Shown here: in pieces, positions 44,138-53,262 of the stretch
Layout: each line of letters starts with the position of its first letter
How positions within the stretch are numbered: position 1 is the stretch's first letter
Assembly (NCBI GenBank): GCA_035653615.1
Contig: DASRBN010000007.1
Span: forward strand, 62,001-126,000
DNA length: 64,000 nt
Reading direction: 5' to 3'
Source: Ktedonobacteraceae bacterium
GTDB taxonomy: Bacteria > Chloroflexota > Ktedonobacteria > Ktedonobacterales > Ktedonobacteraceae
Program-made: the position numbers and the translations under genes
Notes under the pieces: model-generated
Seen by the model: only the letters and a program-made list of their open reading frames with translations
Told to the model about the DNA's origin: nothing
Databases searched by the model: none

Positions 44138-45217
44138 TCAAGGTATTTCACACGGCACTACTTTGCCACCCGCTGCCTTCAACAACCGGTCACGTATGGC
44201 CAGTCCCAGCCCATGTTCATCAAAGCTACGGCAAAGAATCACATCTACGCCCGCCGATTCCAATGCGCGCAAACCCGCAAACAATGCCGTTGCTATCTGC
44301 CGCGGATCATTCGCGCTTCCCAGCGTCCGAATAGCCGCTTCGCTGTCCTCAAAAACTGGCACATCTTCATCGGCTATGAGTACTCCAACTCGTTCTCCAG
44401 ACGAACGCCTGCGCCGCAACTCATCCAGCATTGCATTGCGCATGGCCTCAAGCCCGCCATCAAAGAGCAGTAACGGGATAACAGGAGCATAATGGATGAG
44501 CATCTGACCGGGAGCTACCTGCGCCTCTGCTTCATTCACCTGCTCAGGAGTGCGTAGCACCGGCGGTTGAACTTCCGGCAAAACACTTCGCAAGGCTTCC
44601 AGACTGACCCCGCCCGGACGTAAAATTCTGGGTACTTCAGAGCAAAGATCAAGCACCGTCGATTCCACTCCCACCTCACTGGGACCACCATCCAGAATTA
44701 AAGGCACGCGCCCATCCAGGTCGGCAAACGCGTGCTGCGCCATTGTGGGGCTGACATGCATGAAACGGTTGGCGCTGGGCGCGGCAATAGGTGAACCGGT
44801 CGCACGAATAAGTGCCTGCGCAACAGGGTGGCGCGGCATGCGCACCGCGACCGTATCCAACCCTGCTGTAACCAATCGGGGCACTCGCGACCCCCGTGGA
44901 AGGATCAGCGTAAGAGGCCCGGGCCAGAATGCCTGTGCTAAGCGCCTCGCCCGTTCAGGAATAGAAGCAGTCAATAGTCCAAGCGCATCTTCCCCTGCGA
45001 TATGCACAATCAGGGGATCGCTGAATGGACGACCTTTAGCCGCAAAAATTCGCTCCAGGGCCACCGGTTGAAAGGCATCCGCACCCAGCCCGTACACCGT
45101 TTCAGTAGGAAACACAACCACTTCACCTTGCTGTATCAGCGCAGCGGCATACTCGATTATCGATGCTTCGGGATGAGTGGGATTTATCTTTAGGACTTCC
45201 GTCTTCATAAGCTCCAT
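44138..45217 (-). CDS. sua5: L-threonylcarbamoyladenylate synthase (Sua5 type)
   Basis: 359 residues. The YrdC domain (about 15-205) has VVVFPTETVYGLGADA, KGRPFSDPLIVHI, FWPGPLTLIL and SANRF, all typical of Sua5/TsaC. A C-terminal Sua5 domain (about 235-355) is present, so it is the long type. It makes threonylcarbamoyl-AMP, the precursor of t6A37 in tRNA. ATG 45217 is chosen because GGAAGAGG lies before it. It stands alone in the leftward direction upstream of the CHAT operon, with a hairpin at its 3' end (CCTTGAC / GTCAAGG, 44113-44143). Confidence 0.9.
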   Translation of the reverse strand: MELMKTEVLKINPTHPEASIIEYAAALIQQGEVVVFPTETVYGLGADAFQPVALERIFAAKGRPFSDPLIVHIAGEDALGLLTASIPERARRLAQAFWPGPLTLILPRGSRVPRLVTAGLDTVAVRMPRHPVAQALIRATGSPIAAPSANRFMHVSPTMAQHAFADLDGRVPLILDGGPSEVGVESTVLDLCSEVPRILRPGGVSLEALRSVLPEVQPPVLRTPEQVNEAEAQVAPGQMLIHYAPVIPLLLFDGGLEAMRNAMLDELRRRRSSGERVGVLIADEDVPVFEDSEAAIRTLGSANDPRQIATALFAGLRALESAGVDVILCRSFDEHGLGLAIRDRLLKAAGGKVVPCEIP

Positions 45218-45511
45218 GAAGCCTCTTCCTTGATGTTTTAGAAAAAAGTATAGCATTGTTCATCTAACCACACAACTATCTCAAACGCCAGTCATGAAGA
45301 AACAACAGAGACAAACTGGCAGATCCTATTAAGTATTTATCCTGAGAATATCTAAATTGTGAAGTAGCTCACAGTTAACTCCTGTATTTCCACATAGACT
45401 GTTCTGTAAGAGATCTCTTCTACTGTTCCCTCAACCAATGTCTAAATGTAGCTTTAAACACTTGAATGCGAACATATTAGCAAAAGGTACATCTACCAGA
45501 AAGAGATGATC

Positions 45512-46696
45512 ATGAAACACGCCAAAAAATGTTTTCTCGTATCCCTGTTTTTAGCCATGTTTATTGCCTTGCAGCTAACAGCGGGAGTTGCCGGCGCCAC
45601 CTCCCGGCAAGCCGCCGGTGAAGCGAAGGTGATCACGAACCATTTGCTGACCGCCGTAGCAGCAATCTCGACCAATGATGTCTGGGCCGTTGGCTATTCA
45701 TTCACCAGCAATGGCGCACCTCAAACGCTGACCGAACACTGGAACGGCACACAATGGAGTATTGTCTCCAGCCCCAATGTCGGGACAGGAGATAACTACC
45801 TGAACGGCGTAGCAGCCGTTTCGACCAATGATGTCTGGGCGGTCGGGGATTACTACAGTATGGGGTTCTATCATGGGCTGATCGAGCATTGGGATGGTTC
45901 TAGCTGGAAGACTGTTACAGCCCCAAGTATGGGTTCTGGCAACCACCTGCAAGCAGTAGCGGTCGTCTCTCAGAACAATCTCTGGGCCGTAGGATACTAC
46001 TTCAATGGCAGCATCTTCCAGACGCTGATCGAGCAGTGGAACGGCAGTAGTTGGAGCGTTGTCGCCAGCCCCAGTGCCGGCACAAACAACAACTACCTGC
46101 AAAGCTTGTCGGTCGTTTCCGGCAACGCCAACGACATCTGGACTGTTGGCTTCTCCTTCACTCCTGATAACATAGCGCAAACTCTGACCGAACACTGGAA
46201 TGGCTCGAGTTGGAGCATTGTCACCAGCCCTGATGCTGGGACAAACGGCAGCAACCTCTGGGGAGTGGCCGCCACTTCGCACAATGATGTCTGGACTGTT
46301 GGCTCCTATGCTCCTAACAGCACCCTTTTCCAGACCTTGATTGAGCATTGGAATGGCTCCCAATGGAGCATCGTCAAAAGTCCCAATGTTGGAACAGGTG
46401 ACAACATCCTTAATGGTGTAGCCGTAGTTTCATCGAACAATGTCTGGACGGTAGGATCCTCTATCAACAGCGCAGGTTCAGGCCGGACGCTAATCGAGCA
46501 GTGGAACGGCTCTCAATGGAACATCGTCAAAAGCCCTGACATCGGCAAACAAAGCAACAATCCTTCTGCATTGGCTGTTGTTTCCGCCAGCGACATCTGG
46601 ACGGTGGGCGACTACTTGACTGCCAATTTAAAATACCAGGCCTTGATCGAACACTGGAACGGCACAAAATGGAGCATTGTCAAAAGCCCTAAATAA
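45512..46696 (+). CDS. Secreted seven-repeat propeller-like protein
   Basis: 394 residues. The N-terminal signal peptide (FLVSLFLAMFIALQLTAGVA) is followed by seven repeats of about 50 residues, each with NDVWAVG, LIEHWNGSSWSIV and a PNVGTGDN loop. Seven repeats suggest a single beta-propeller exported from the cell. I cannot name the family; W-rich repeats of this kind are common in Ktedonobacteria-like genomes. The repeats carry no catalytic motif. ATG 45512 is preceded by AAAGAG at six bases; the ATG at 45506 is weaker. Confidence 0.7.
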   Translation: MKHAKKCFLVSLFLAMFIALQLTAGVAGATSRQAAGEAKVITNHLLTAVAAISTNDVWAVGYSFTSNGAPQTLTEHWNGTQWSIVSSPNVGTGDNYLNGVAAVSTNDVWAVGDYYSMGFYHGLIEHWDGSSWKTVTAPSMGSGNHLQAVAVVSQNNLWAVGYYFNGSIFQTLIEQWNGSSWSVVASPSAGTNNNYLQSLSVVSGNANDIWTVGFSFTPDNIAQTLTEHWNGSSWSIVTSPDAGTNGSNLWGVAATSHNDVWTVGSYAPNSTLFQTLIEHWNGSQWSIVKSPNVGTGDNILNGVAVVSSNNVWTVGSSINSAGSGRTLIEQWNGSQWNIVKSPDIGKQSNNPSALAVVSASDIWTVGDYLTANLKYQALIEHWNGTKWSIVKSPK

Positions 46697-46728
46697 GATT
46701 GAGTCAATCTTCATATCAAGACGCTAGA

Positions 46729-46794
46729 CGAGACCTCCTGCGCTGTTGAGTACATCACCTTCGCTATGCATTCAGCAGGACTCAGGAGGTCTCG
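46729..46794. terminator. Hairpin between convergent genes
   Basis: Perfect 12-base arms CGAGACCTCCTG / CAGGAGGTCTCG with a 42-base loop, lying between the propeller gene and the opposite-strand hydrolase gene. It probably terminates from both sides, though T runs are weak. Confidence 0.6.
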
Positions 46795-46804
46795 CACTAT
46801 TAGA

Positions 46805-47809
46805 TTATTGCTCGGGTCTCATCATCTCTAAAACTGCCGCCTCTTCCTCATCGTGTGGCTCGTATTCTCCGGCAATCTTATCGATACGCCAGACGATACC
46901 CTGGCGAATAACATATCTCCATTCCAGGTTCTCGCTATTGCTGAAATCGGCGGGCGTTGCCGTCTTGAGCAGATCCAGCACATTGCCTGGAACCGGTGTA
47001 GTGATATCCAATTTTCCAGATTGTACACCTTGTACATAGCCGGCAAAAATACCTTCGGGATCGTCGCGAAAGAGGACGCGATGCATGTTATGTAGATTAC
47101 TGATAGCAGCATCCTGGTGTTCCGGAATCGCCAGATCGTTTATGATGCGACGGCGCAGTGCCTCGAAAAAGCTATATTGCACCATCCCGCTACAAATGAA
47201 ATGCAGCATGTTCGTGGCCGTATCACTATCCTCATCCCACTTTCTAAAGAGGTCGGCAATAGCGGCTGCCGCATCAGCTACGCCAGGAATGGAGCCGAAA
47301 TGCCGCTTTGCCAGGCGTTCAGCATACAACGCCGTCATTTCATAGACCGTTTTATGATCGTACAAGCTATTGATGTGGTCAAGCGCTATGCCACGCACGT
47401 GGCGGAGATAGCTAATACCATGTGTATCTTCTGGATCATGCGGGTCATGGCGAGATTTTTCGTATGGTGTCTCTGCATACCAATCCACATTCAGCCGTTT
47501 GATGCCGATGGTAAATTCTTTGAAAGGATAAATCTCCTTGCGCCAGCTTGCAACACGCGCACCCTTCGTCGTTACTTCAATCAAAAAAGTATTATCATAT
47601 CCCTGGTGAGGATCGTTTAACAGGTAGACCAGCGCCGAATGACTCCAGGGACTCGCGGTAGCCAGCCGGATCAAGCGGGAGAAAAGCTCTTTGGCACTCT
47701 TGTTCTCGCGTATTACTACATCGGCAATACGCAGGCGATGTTCTTCATCATGCTCCTGAAGAAAATAATCCAGTGGATCTCCGGCAACACATACAGGACG
47801 ATATCCCAT
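46805..47809 (-). CDS. Putative permuted papain-like (NlpC/P60-type) hydrolase
   Basis: 334 residues. The N-terminal part has SPWSHSALVYLLNDP followed by FLIEVT, the His-containing half, and the second half has MLHFICSGMVQYSFFEAL, where the Cys sits in a CSxxV pattern. His before Cys is the order of circularly permuted papain-like proteins such as YiiX/YaeF. The likely role is a peptidase or amidase acting on cell-wall or lipid substrates, but catalysis is inferred. No signal peptide. The start is ATG 47809, with AAAGGA nine bases upstream; the ATG at 47818 sits on this site. Confidence 0.55.
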   Translation of the reverse strand: MGYRPVCVAGDPLDYFLQEHDEEHRLRIADVVIRENKSAKELFSRLIRLATASPWSHSALVYLLNDPHQGYDNTFLIEVTTKGARVASWRKEIYPFKEFTIGIKRLNVDWYAETPYEKSRHDPHDPEDTHGISYLRHVRGIALDHINSLYDHKTVYEMTALYAERLAKRHFGSIPGVADAAAAIADLFRKWDEDSDTATNMLHFICSGMVQYSFFEALRRRIINDLAIPEHQDAAISNLHNMHRVLFRDDPEGIFAGYVQGVQSGKLDITTPVPGNVLDLLKTATPADFSNSENLEWRYVIRQGIVWRIDKIAGEYEPHDEEEAAVLEMMRPEQ

Positions 47810-47939
47810 ATTCAACATCCTTTCCCAACGACATTACTGGCTTATAAAGCTCATAAAAAGTATGCAATTTTACGGTAGTGGATTGCAAGAGAAATCGACT
47901 TAAATAGCCTCTAGCCGGCGTCCATTTCCCATTTTGGAT

Positions 47940-47968
47940 TTGACATTTCTTGTGCGACGTGCTACAAT
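47940..47968 (+). promoter_or_regulatory. Promoter of the PolX-type HhH gene
   Basis: A near-consensus promoter: -35 TTGACA, 17-base spacer, -10 TACAAT, about 120 bases before the ATG at 48088. One of the best promoter matches in the window. Confidence 0.8.
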
Positions 47969-48087
47969 TAGAACAAGCATTCAACGTAATTTGTACACTA
48001 ACTCATCATAGATCATCCATTTTATCGTCTAGCTTAGCATGTTACAAGCCAGTTATGAAAATGCCCATAAAGGAAGGGGCGTAACTC

Positions 48088-48702
48088 ATGAGTATCATAC
48101 AACTGACACAAACAATACAAATTTTGCCATCTGCCTATAGGCCCGGTAAATATCCCTTACAGCCCATGTTGCCAGGGATGGAGCCGGAGGATACAACGCC
48201 TGCAATCATTACGAATCGCCAGATTGCCGAAGTGCTCTCAAGCGTTGCGAACGTGTTGGAGTCGGCGAACAGTAATCCTTATCGCGTTCAGGCCTACCGT
48301 AATGCAGCTCGCGGCGTTCTTGAATTGCAGGAACAGGCAGCAACTATTCTGGCGCGCGGTGAGGAACTGCCGGTGCCAGGCCTGGGAGAGCGTCTACGCA
48401 GGCGCATTGCGGAGCTTGTTCAAACCGGCACGATGACCTTCTACAATGATCTTTGCATGCAAGCTCTGCCGACCGGCGCGCGAGCATTGCTGGCCATCGA
48501 ACATGTAGGCCCTCATACCGCCATCCGGTTGCACGAGGAACTCGGCATAGATACGCCGGAAAAGCTCTGGTGGGCCGCCCACCAGCAGCGCATTCGCAGA
48601 CTACCAGGCTTCGGCCCTCGCAGCGAGGCTCGCCTGAAGGAGGCAGCAGCGCAGGTCGCCGGACGTAATAGCGAAACAAACACTTTGAGTGGAGTAGCAT
48701 AG
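48088..48702 (+). CDS. Stand-alone helix-hairpin-helix protein of the PolX N-terminal type
   Basis: 204 residues. From about 40, the sequence NRQIAEVLSSVANVLESANS and NPYRVQAYRNAARGV is the 8-kDa-like domain start of PolX; LPVPGLGERLRRRIAELVQT, then LLAIEHVGPHTAIRLHEELG and RRLPGFGPRSEARL, are three helix-hairpin-helix units. The polymerase palm and PHP domains of PolX are missing. It likely binds DNA ends or gaps, perhaps as a regulator. Strong promoter and AGGAAGGGG ribosome-binding site. Confidence 0.8.
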   Translation: MSIIQLTQTIQILPSAYRPGKYPLQPMLPGMEPEDTTPAIITNRQIAEVLSSVANVLESANSNPYRVQAYRNAARGVLELQEQAATILARGEELPVPGLGERLRRRIAELVQTGTMTFYNDLCMQALPTGARALLAIEHVGPHTAIRLHEELGIDTPEKLWWAAHQQRIRRLPGFGPRSEARLKEAAAQVAGRNSETNTLSGVA

Positions 48703-49066
48703 ACCCGCTCGCGGAGAGCTTCTGCCAGTTTCAGCGAATGCACCCCTCTTGAAGGACGAGGTCTAGAACAGCCTGCCCGGGTTCGCATGCGTTCTCCGGC
48801 AGGCAATCTTTCGAGCCTGAAGGCCGGTGTTCTACATGAGTACCGGCCCACTCTGACCAGTTTGCATCTTTCGACTCTCCGAAGTATACCCCATCATCAA
48901 CCCGGCGAACCAATGCTGCATACTAGATGGCTGCTTCCCCATGCCTCATTTGGCGGTACAAAGCCAGCACCTGGATATGGTAAAATGGTACGAGATGGTA
49001 TATGAACTGACTGTCCTGGCTATACCTCGTTAGCACTGTCCTATCTTCTCAAATCAGGAGGCACCA
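48703..49066. other. Intergenic region with two hairpins before gabT
   Basis: About 360 bases. Two clear dyads follow one another: GCCTGCC / GGCAGGC (48771-48804) and GGCCGGT / ACCGGCC (48822-48848). A 60-codon open frame on the minus strand (48731-48913) has no known family. The structured stretch could be a terminator zone, a leader or a small RNA. I do not recognise a riboswitch. Confidence 0.45.
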
Positions 49067-50425
49067 ATGTCCGAAAATGTTCCCTACTACGACATCCCTG
49101 GAGCAAATTCACGCGAGCTCCTGGCTAAACGCCAGCAATTTGTAGCGCGCGGCGTTTCTTCCTACACCAGCATATTTGCGGCGAAAGCTGATGGCGCTAT
49201 TATCGAGGATGTCGATGGCAATCGCTATATTGATTTCGCGGGTGGCATCGGCGCGATGAATATTGGGCATGCACGACCGGAAGTGACTCAAGCTATAGCA
49301 GAGCAGGCCGCTAAATTCACGCATACCTGCTTCAGCGTCGTAATGTATGAACCTTACGTTGACCTGGCCGAGCGCATCGTCAAGCTAGCCCCCGGCAACT
49401 TCCCGAAAAAAGCCATTTTCTTCAACAGCGGCGCGGAGGCCGTCGAAAATGCGGTAAAGATTGCTCGCTGGGCCACGGGCCGGCCGGGCATCATCACGTT
49501 TGATAACGCTTTCCATGGCAGGACATTGATGACCATGACGATGACCTCAAAGGTGAAACCCTATAAGTTCGGTTTCGGCCCTTACGCACCGGAAGTCTAC
49601 CGCGCGCCTTTCCCCTATGCCTATCGTATGAATATGACTGATCAGGAGGCCTCGGCATTCTGCATTGCGGAGCTTGAGCGCATGTTCAGCGGAGACGTGG
49701 CGCCGGAACAGGTAGCCGCCATCGTTATCGAGCCTGTGCAGGGCGAGGGCGGCTTCATGGTTGCGCCTCCTGGATTTTTACGTGCGCTCAAAGCCATCTG
49801 TGAAAAATACGGTATCCTGTTCGTCGCAGACGAGATTCAATCCGGTTTTTGCCGCACCGGCAGGATGTTCGCGGTCGAGCATGATGGCGTTGCACCCGAT
49901 ATGATGATTATCGCGAAGTCTATGGGCGCGGGCATGCCTATCAGCGGCGTAGTTGGTCGTGCTGAAATCATGGATGCGCCTCCTCCCGGAACTCTTGGCG
50001 GTACATATAGCGGCAACCCGGTCGCGTGCGCAGCCGCGATTGCTGTGCTGGACCTCTTTGAAAAAGACGATTATGCCGCCCGCTCGCGAGAGATCGGACA
50101 CGCTGTTACCGAACGTTTCTTGAGGCTTCAAGAGCGATTCCCGATGATCGGCGATGTACGTGGTCTGGGCGGCATGGTGGCGATGGAACTGGTAAAGGAC
50201 CGCACGACCAAAGAACCTGATTCGCATGCGGCAAGCGACGTGCTGGCGGCTGCGCATCATCGCGGCCTGATACTGATTAAAGCGGGAATGTACGATAATG
50301 TCCTGCGCGTACTGGTGCCTCTCTGCATTACCAACGAACAGTTGCAGCAAGGCCTGGACATCTTCGAGGATGCCTTTGTAGCGGTCGCGGGAGCGGCAAC
50401 CGCGCAGGTCAGTTCCGTTGGATAA
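49067..50425 (+). CDS. gabT: Class III aminotransferase, probable 4-aminobutyrate aminotransferase
   Basis: 452 residues. PLP-dependent: Asp255 (FVADEIQSGFCRTG) contacts the pyridine ring and Lys284 (MMIIAKSMGAGMP) forms the Schiff base. FFNSGAEAVENAVK and AFHGRT are the cofactor-phosphate and substrate regions of GABA/ornithine-type enzymes. It would convert 4-aminobutyrate and 2-oxoglutarate to succinate semialdehyde and glutamate, but a related diamine or lysine transaminase is possible. AGGAGG precedes the ATG. It is monocistronic. Confidence 0.83.
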   Translation: MSENVPYYDIPGANSRELLAKRQQFVARGVSSYTSIFAAKADGAIIEDVDGNRYIDFAGGIGAMNIGHARPEVTQAIAEQAAKFTHTCFSVVMYEPYVDLAERIVKLAPGNFPKKAIFFNSGAEAVENAVKIARWATGRPGIITFDNAFHGRTLMTMTMTSKVKPYKFGFGPYAPEVYRAPFPYAYRMNMTDQEASAFCIAELERMFSGDVAPEQVAAIVIEPVQGEGGFMVAPPGFLRALKAICEKYGILFVADEIQSGFCRTGRMFAVEHDGVAPDMMIIAKSMGAGMPISGVVGRAEIMDAPPPGTLGGTYSGNPVACAAAIAVLDLFEKDDYAARSREIGHAVTERFLRLQERFPMIGDVRGLGGMVAMELVKDRTTKEPDSHAASDVLAAAHHRGLILIKAGMYDNVLRVLVPLCITNEQLQQGLDIFEDAFVAVAGAATAQVSSVG

Positions 50426-50454
50426 ATCTTCAAATAACTATAAGTGACCTATCC

Positions 50455-50485
50455 GTGGTGCAACGATATGGTTCCGTTGCACCAC
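50455..50485. terminator. Hairpin between convergent aminotransferase genes
   Basis: Perfect 10-base arms GTGGTGCAAC / GTTGCACCAC with an 11-base loop, 30 bases past gabT and seven before the opposite gene's end. A shared terminator with no strong T run. Confidence 0.6.
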
Positions 50486-50491
50486 AACTGT

Positions 50492-51337
50492 TCATGAGAA
50501 ATTGCCCTGCTCTATCATCTCAATAAATCGCTGCTCCAGCTCGTATGTCCTTGAACCCGGCTTCCCATCGCCAATTGCTCGCTCATCAATCTGCACAATG
50601 GGTGTAATCTCCCTTGATGACGAGGTGATAAATGCCTCATCTGCGGCCAACAATTCCGTCATCAGGATAGGCCGTTCCTCAATCGCAAAGCGCCCCCGCG
50701 CCAATTCCAGCACGACATTGCGCGTAATGCCGATTAATACTCCCTCTCGCGGTGTGACGAGTGTATCTCCCAGAAAAATGAAGAAATTGCTACGGGTAGC
50801 TTCCAGCACGTGTCCCTGTTCGCTGACAAAAAGCGCATCGTTCGCACCTCGCAATTCCGCCTCCTTTAGAGCACGAACAGCAGCTATATAATTGGTCGTC
50901 TTGGCTTCCGGCGAGACACGCTGTAAGCTACTCGTGATCAACTTGTATCCCCTGGCAAAGCGCTCCATATCTCGCTCGCCCAGCGGAGTAATCATCACGA
51001 TCAGTTTTGGTGAGCCGGATGGTAAAATGCCATCCTCGCTTTCGCCCCCCGTAACCAGCAATCGCAAGGCAGCATGCCGGTAGGTATTTCGCGCAATAAT
51101 CTCTCGTATTACACCGGCAATATGCTCTCGCGGCCAGGGAATCGTCATCTCAATCAATTCGGCAGAGCGATAGAGGCGATCCAGGTGATCGTCCAGGTAA
51201 AAAGGACGCCGGTCATACGTGCGCATCGACTCAAAGACACTGTACCCGCGCAAGACGGCAATATCATTTACGGAAAGAGAGGCTTCGTGCGGATGTACCC
51301 ACTGGCCATCAACGTACCACAGCGCTTGCTTGTCCAT
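50492..51337 (-). CDS. Class IV aminotransferase (branched-chain/D-amino acid/ADC-lyase type)
   Basis: 281 residues, the class IV size. It starts WYVDGQWVHPHEASLSVNDI and has GYSVFESMRTY, the fold-IV PLP enzyme opening; Lys146 in SPEAKTTNYI is the expected Schiff-base Lys, and ATRSNFFIF is the typical C-terminal substrate loop. It may be a branched-chain amino acid aminotransferase or aminodeoxychorismate lyase; the sequence alone does not decide. It converges on gabT. Confidence 0.83.
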   Translation of the reverse strand: MDKQALWYVDGQWVHPHEASLSVNDIAVLRGYSVFESMRTYDRRPFYLDDHLDRLYRSAELIEMTIPWPREHIAGVIREIIARNTYRHAALRLLVTGGESEDGILPSGSPKLIVMITPLGERDMERFARGYKLITSSLQRVSPEAKTTNYIAAVRALKEAELRGANDALFVSEQGHVLEATRSNFFIFLGDTLVTPREGVLIGITRNVVLELARGRFAIEERPILMTELLAADEAFITSSSREITPIVQIDERAIGDGKPGSRTYELEQRFIEMIEQGNFS

Positions 51338-51380
51338 ATCGCTTGATTCTTTCTAGCTGTCCCATAACGTCGTTCTGATT

Positions 51381-51782
51381 CTACAATACCTTCCTCTCCT
51401 TGAGCCAGGCGACCACATTCTCCGGAACGGCCATCGTTGAGAGGCGTCCCTGGCGCACCAGGCTCCAGTCATCGAATTTATGGCTCTCCTTGATCTCCTT
51501 CAGCGTAACGGGTTCCGCGAACCGGCGCACAAACTCCATATCCACTACCCAGCTTTTGTCGTCATTTGGATCTGGACGAGGCTCCGATGCCACGCGAGCA
51601 AGGCCGACAATCGCCGCATCACCCTGGCTGTGATAGATCAGCACCTCATCCCCGGGCCGCATGTCCTTAATAACACGTACCGCTTGCGGATTCCGTACTC
51701 CATCCCACACGGTTACCTTGTCTCTCTCCAAATCGGCGAGGGAGTAGTGATCAGGGTCAGTTTTTGCTAGAAAATATGCCAT
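51381..51782 (-). CDS. EVE-domain protein
   Basis: 133 residues, exactly one EVE/PUA-like domain: MAYFLAKTDPDHYSLADL, VTVWDGVRNPQAV, GDEVLIYHSQGDAAIVGLAR and the C-terminal SLVRQGRLSTMAVPE. EVE proteins bind modified nucleobases in DNA or RNA. No fused partner is present. The start has AAGGCGG upstream. Its stop lies 43 bases from the aminotransferase start, so both may share a transcript. Confidence 0.87.
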   Translation of the reverse strand: MAYFLAKTDPDHYSLADLERDKVTVWDGVRNPQAVRVIKDMRPGDEVLIYHSQGDAAIVGLARVASEPRPDPNDDKSWVVDMEFVRRFAEPVTLKEIKESHKFDDWSLVRQGRLSTMAVPENVVAWLKERKVL

Positions 51783-52001
51783 AGAATACCGCCTTTTCTT
51801 CTGAGTACAATCGGAACAGCCATAAGCAACTTCTCTAACCCAATCCAGGCTGTCTCCGTATATAAGATGTAGCCGTGAAGATAATAGACGGGACTACATC
51901 TAGCCAGAGCATAGCATATCACAACTCAGGTTGTGAAGCGCATGTATCCATAGGCGGGTATTGACTAAATAGACCGATACATATTCAAGGAGGAGATGAA
52001 G

Positions 52002-52307
52002 ATGACACAGGCAGATCCAAACAATGTTGAACAGAGGGCCAGCTACCAGGAAGAGCTTCAGGTAATGGGCGAGCAACTCGTCTCGAAGGTGAAAGAGTTG
52101 CTCCACGAGGGCAATGTGCGCCGCATTATCATTAAGCAAGAGGGCCACACAATTCTGGAAATCCCTCTATCCGTTGGCGTTGTTGGTGTCCTCGTGGCTC
52201 CACTGTGGGCCGCGCTTGGCGCAATTGGTGCGCTGTTAGCCCAGTGTTCGATTGAGGTGGTTCGCGCCGAGCGACCAACTTCTGATGAGCCCCCTGCGGC
52301 CCTCTAA
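52002..52307 (+). CDS. DUF4342 protein
   Basis: 101 residues. The central part (VMGEQLVSKVKELLHEGNVR, RIIIKQEGHTILEIPLSVGV) is the DUF4342 signature, with a short hydrophobic stretch near 55-80 that may contact the membrane. Function unknown. AGGAGGAG lies at 51988-51995 and fits ATG 52002 better than ATG 51996. It is followed by a strong terminator. Confidence 0.8.
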   Translation: MTQADPNNVEQRASYQEELQVMGEQLVSKVKELLHEGNVRRIIIKQEGHTILEIPLSVGVVGVLVAPLWAALGAIGALLAQCSIEVVRAERPTSDEPPAAL

Positions 52308-52340
52308 ACCTGGGCATCCGCAACCACATGTAGCATACTC

Positions 52341-52387
52341 TTCCGAGGCCAGTTCTAGCCATTAGAAGCCTGGTCCTCGGAATTTTT
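52341..52387 (+). terminator. Rho-independent terminator of the DUF4342 gene
   Basis: A 12-bp stem TTCCGAGGCCAG / CTGG-T-CCTCGGAA with one bulged T, a 17-base loop and TTTTT. It separates the gene from the crotonase. Confidence 0.85.
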
Positions 52388-52405
52388 ATTTGAAAGGAAC
52401 ACATT

Positions 52406-53176
52406 ATGCCAGATACGAACGAGGTTGAAGTACGACACGAAGGCCCCATTACCATTATTCGCATCAATCGCCCACAGGTCAGGAATGCCATTAACAAGAT
52501 GACGGCTACGGCGCTGAGGAAAGCCTGGATGGATTTCGAGGCGGACGAAAACGCGCTGGCCGGCATTTTAACCGGTGGAGACGAGGTATTTTGTGCCGGC
52601 GCTGATCTTCACGATATTAACCAGTTCGATGTGGACATAGAGGGTCCGGGCCCGCTCGGTTTCACTCGTTTGTTCGTCAGCAAACCTACTATCGCTGCCA
52701 TTGCCGGCTATTGTGTCGCAGGCGGGCTTGAACTCGCCTGCTGGTGCGACCTGCGAATCGCGGACGAAAGCGCCATATTTGGCTGTTTTGAACGACGCTT
52801 CGGCGTACCCTTGATTGATGGCGGAACACAGCGACTGCCGCGTATCATTGGCCTTGGCCGCGCCCTGGAAATGATTCTGACCGGTCGCGCAGTACCGGCC
52901 AACGAGGCGCTCGACTGGGGCCTGGCAAACGAGGTGGTTCCGCGCGGGCAAAGCTTACAACGTGCAATGGAATTGGCTCACATGCTGGCACAATTTCCAC
53001 AGACTGCTATGCGCAACGACCGGCAGGCAGCATATCAAGGTCTGGGCAAGGACCTGGCGGAAGGACTTCGCCAGGAAGCAAGACTTGGAGCTGATACGCT
53101 AAACAGCGGCGAGGCGGCAGAAGGCGCGAAGCAATTCCAGCAGGGCAAGGGACGCAAGGGCGATTTCAGCGCCTAA
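52406..53176 (+). CDS. Enoyl-CoA hydratase/isomerase (crotonase family)
   Basis: 256 residues. HEGPITIIRINRPQVRNAIN, FCAGADLHDI and AAIAGYCVAGGLELACWCDL are the crotonase fold and oxyanion-hole motifs, followed by FGVPLIDGGTQRLPRIIGLG. The family hydrates enoyl-CoA or isomerises related CoA esters. The second hydratase Glu is not clearly present, so the exact reaction is open. AAAGGAA precedes the ATG. It is a single gene. Confidence 0.85.
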   Translation: MPDTNEVEVRHEGPITIIRINRPQVRNAINKMTATALRKAWMDFEADENALAGILTGGDEVFCAGADLHDINQFDVDIEGPGPLGFTRLFVSKPTIAAIAGYCVAGGLELACWCDLRIADESAIFGCFERRFGVPLIDGGTQRLPRIIGLGRALEMILTGRAVPANEALDWGLANEVVPRGQSLQRAMELAHMLAQFPQTAMRNDRQAAYQGLGKDLAEGLRQEARLGADTLNSGEAAEGAKQFQQGKGRKGDFSA

Positions 53177-53262
53177 TGGTCATGCCCGCAAACATCTCAC
53201 CATGCTTGCGTATATAATAGTGATATCCGAAATGCTCTACACGTAAAAAGGATCTTATAGCT

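Noticed and set aside
45698-46363. 221-codon open frame antisense to the seven-repeat propeller gene
   Set aside because: Its repeats are the reverse complement of the propeller repeats; it is a shadow.
48731-48913. 60-codon open frame on the minus strand before gabT
   Set aside because: No family, no ribosome-binding site, and it overlaps the hairpins; kept only as a note in the intergenic entry.
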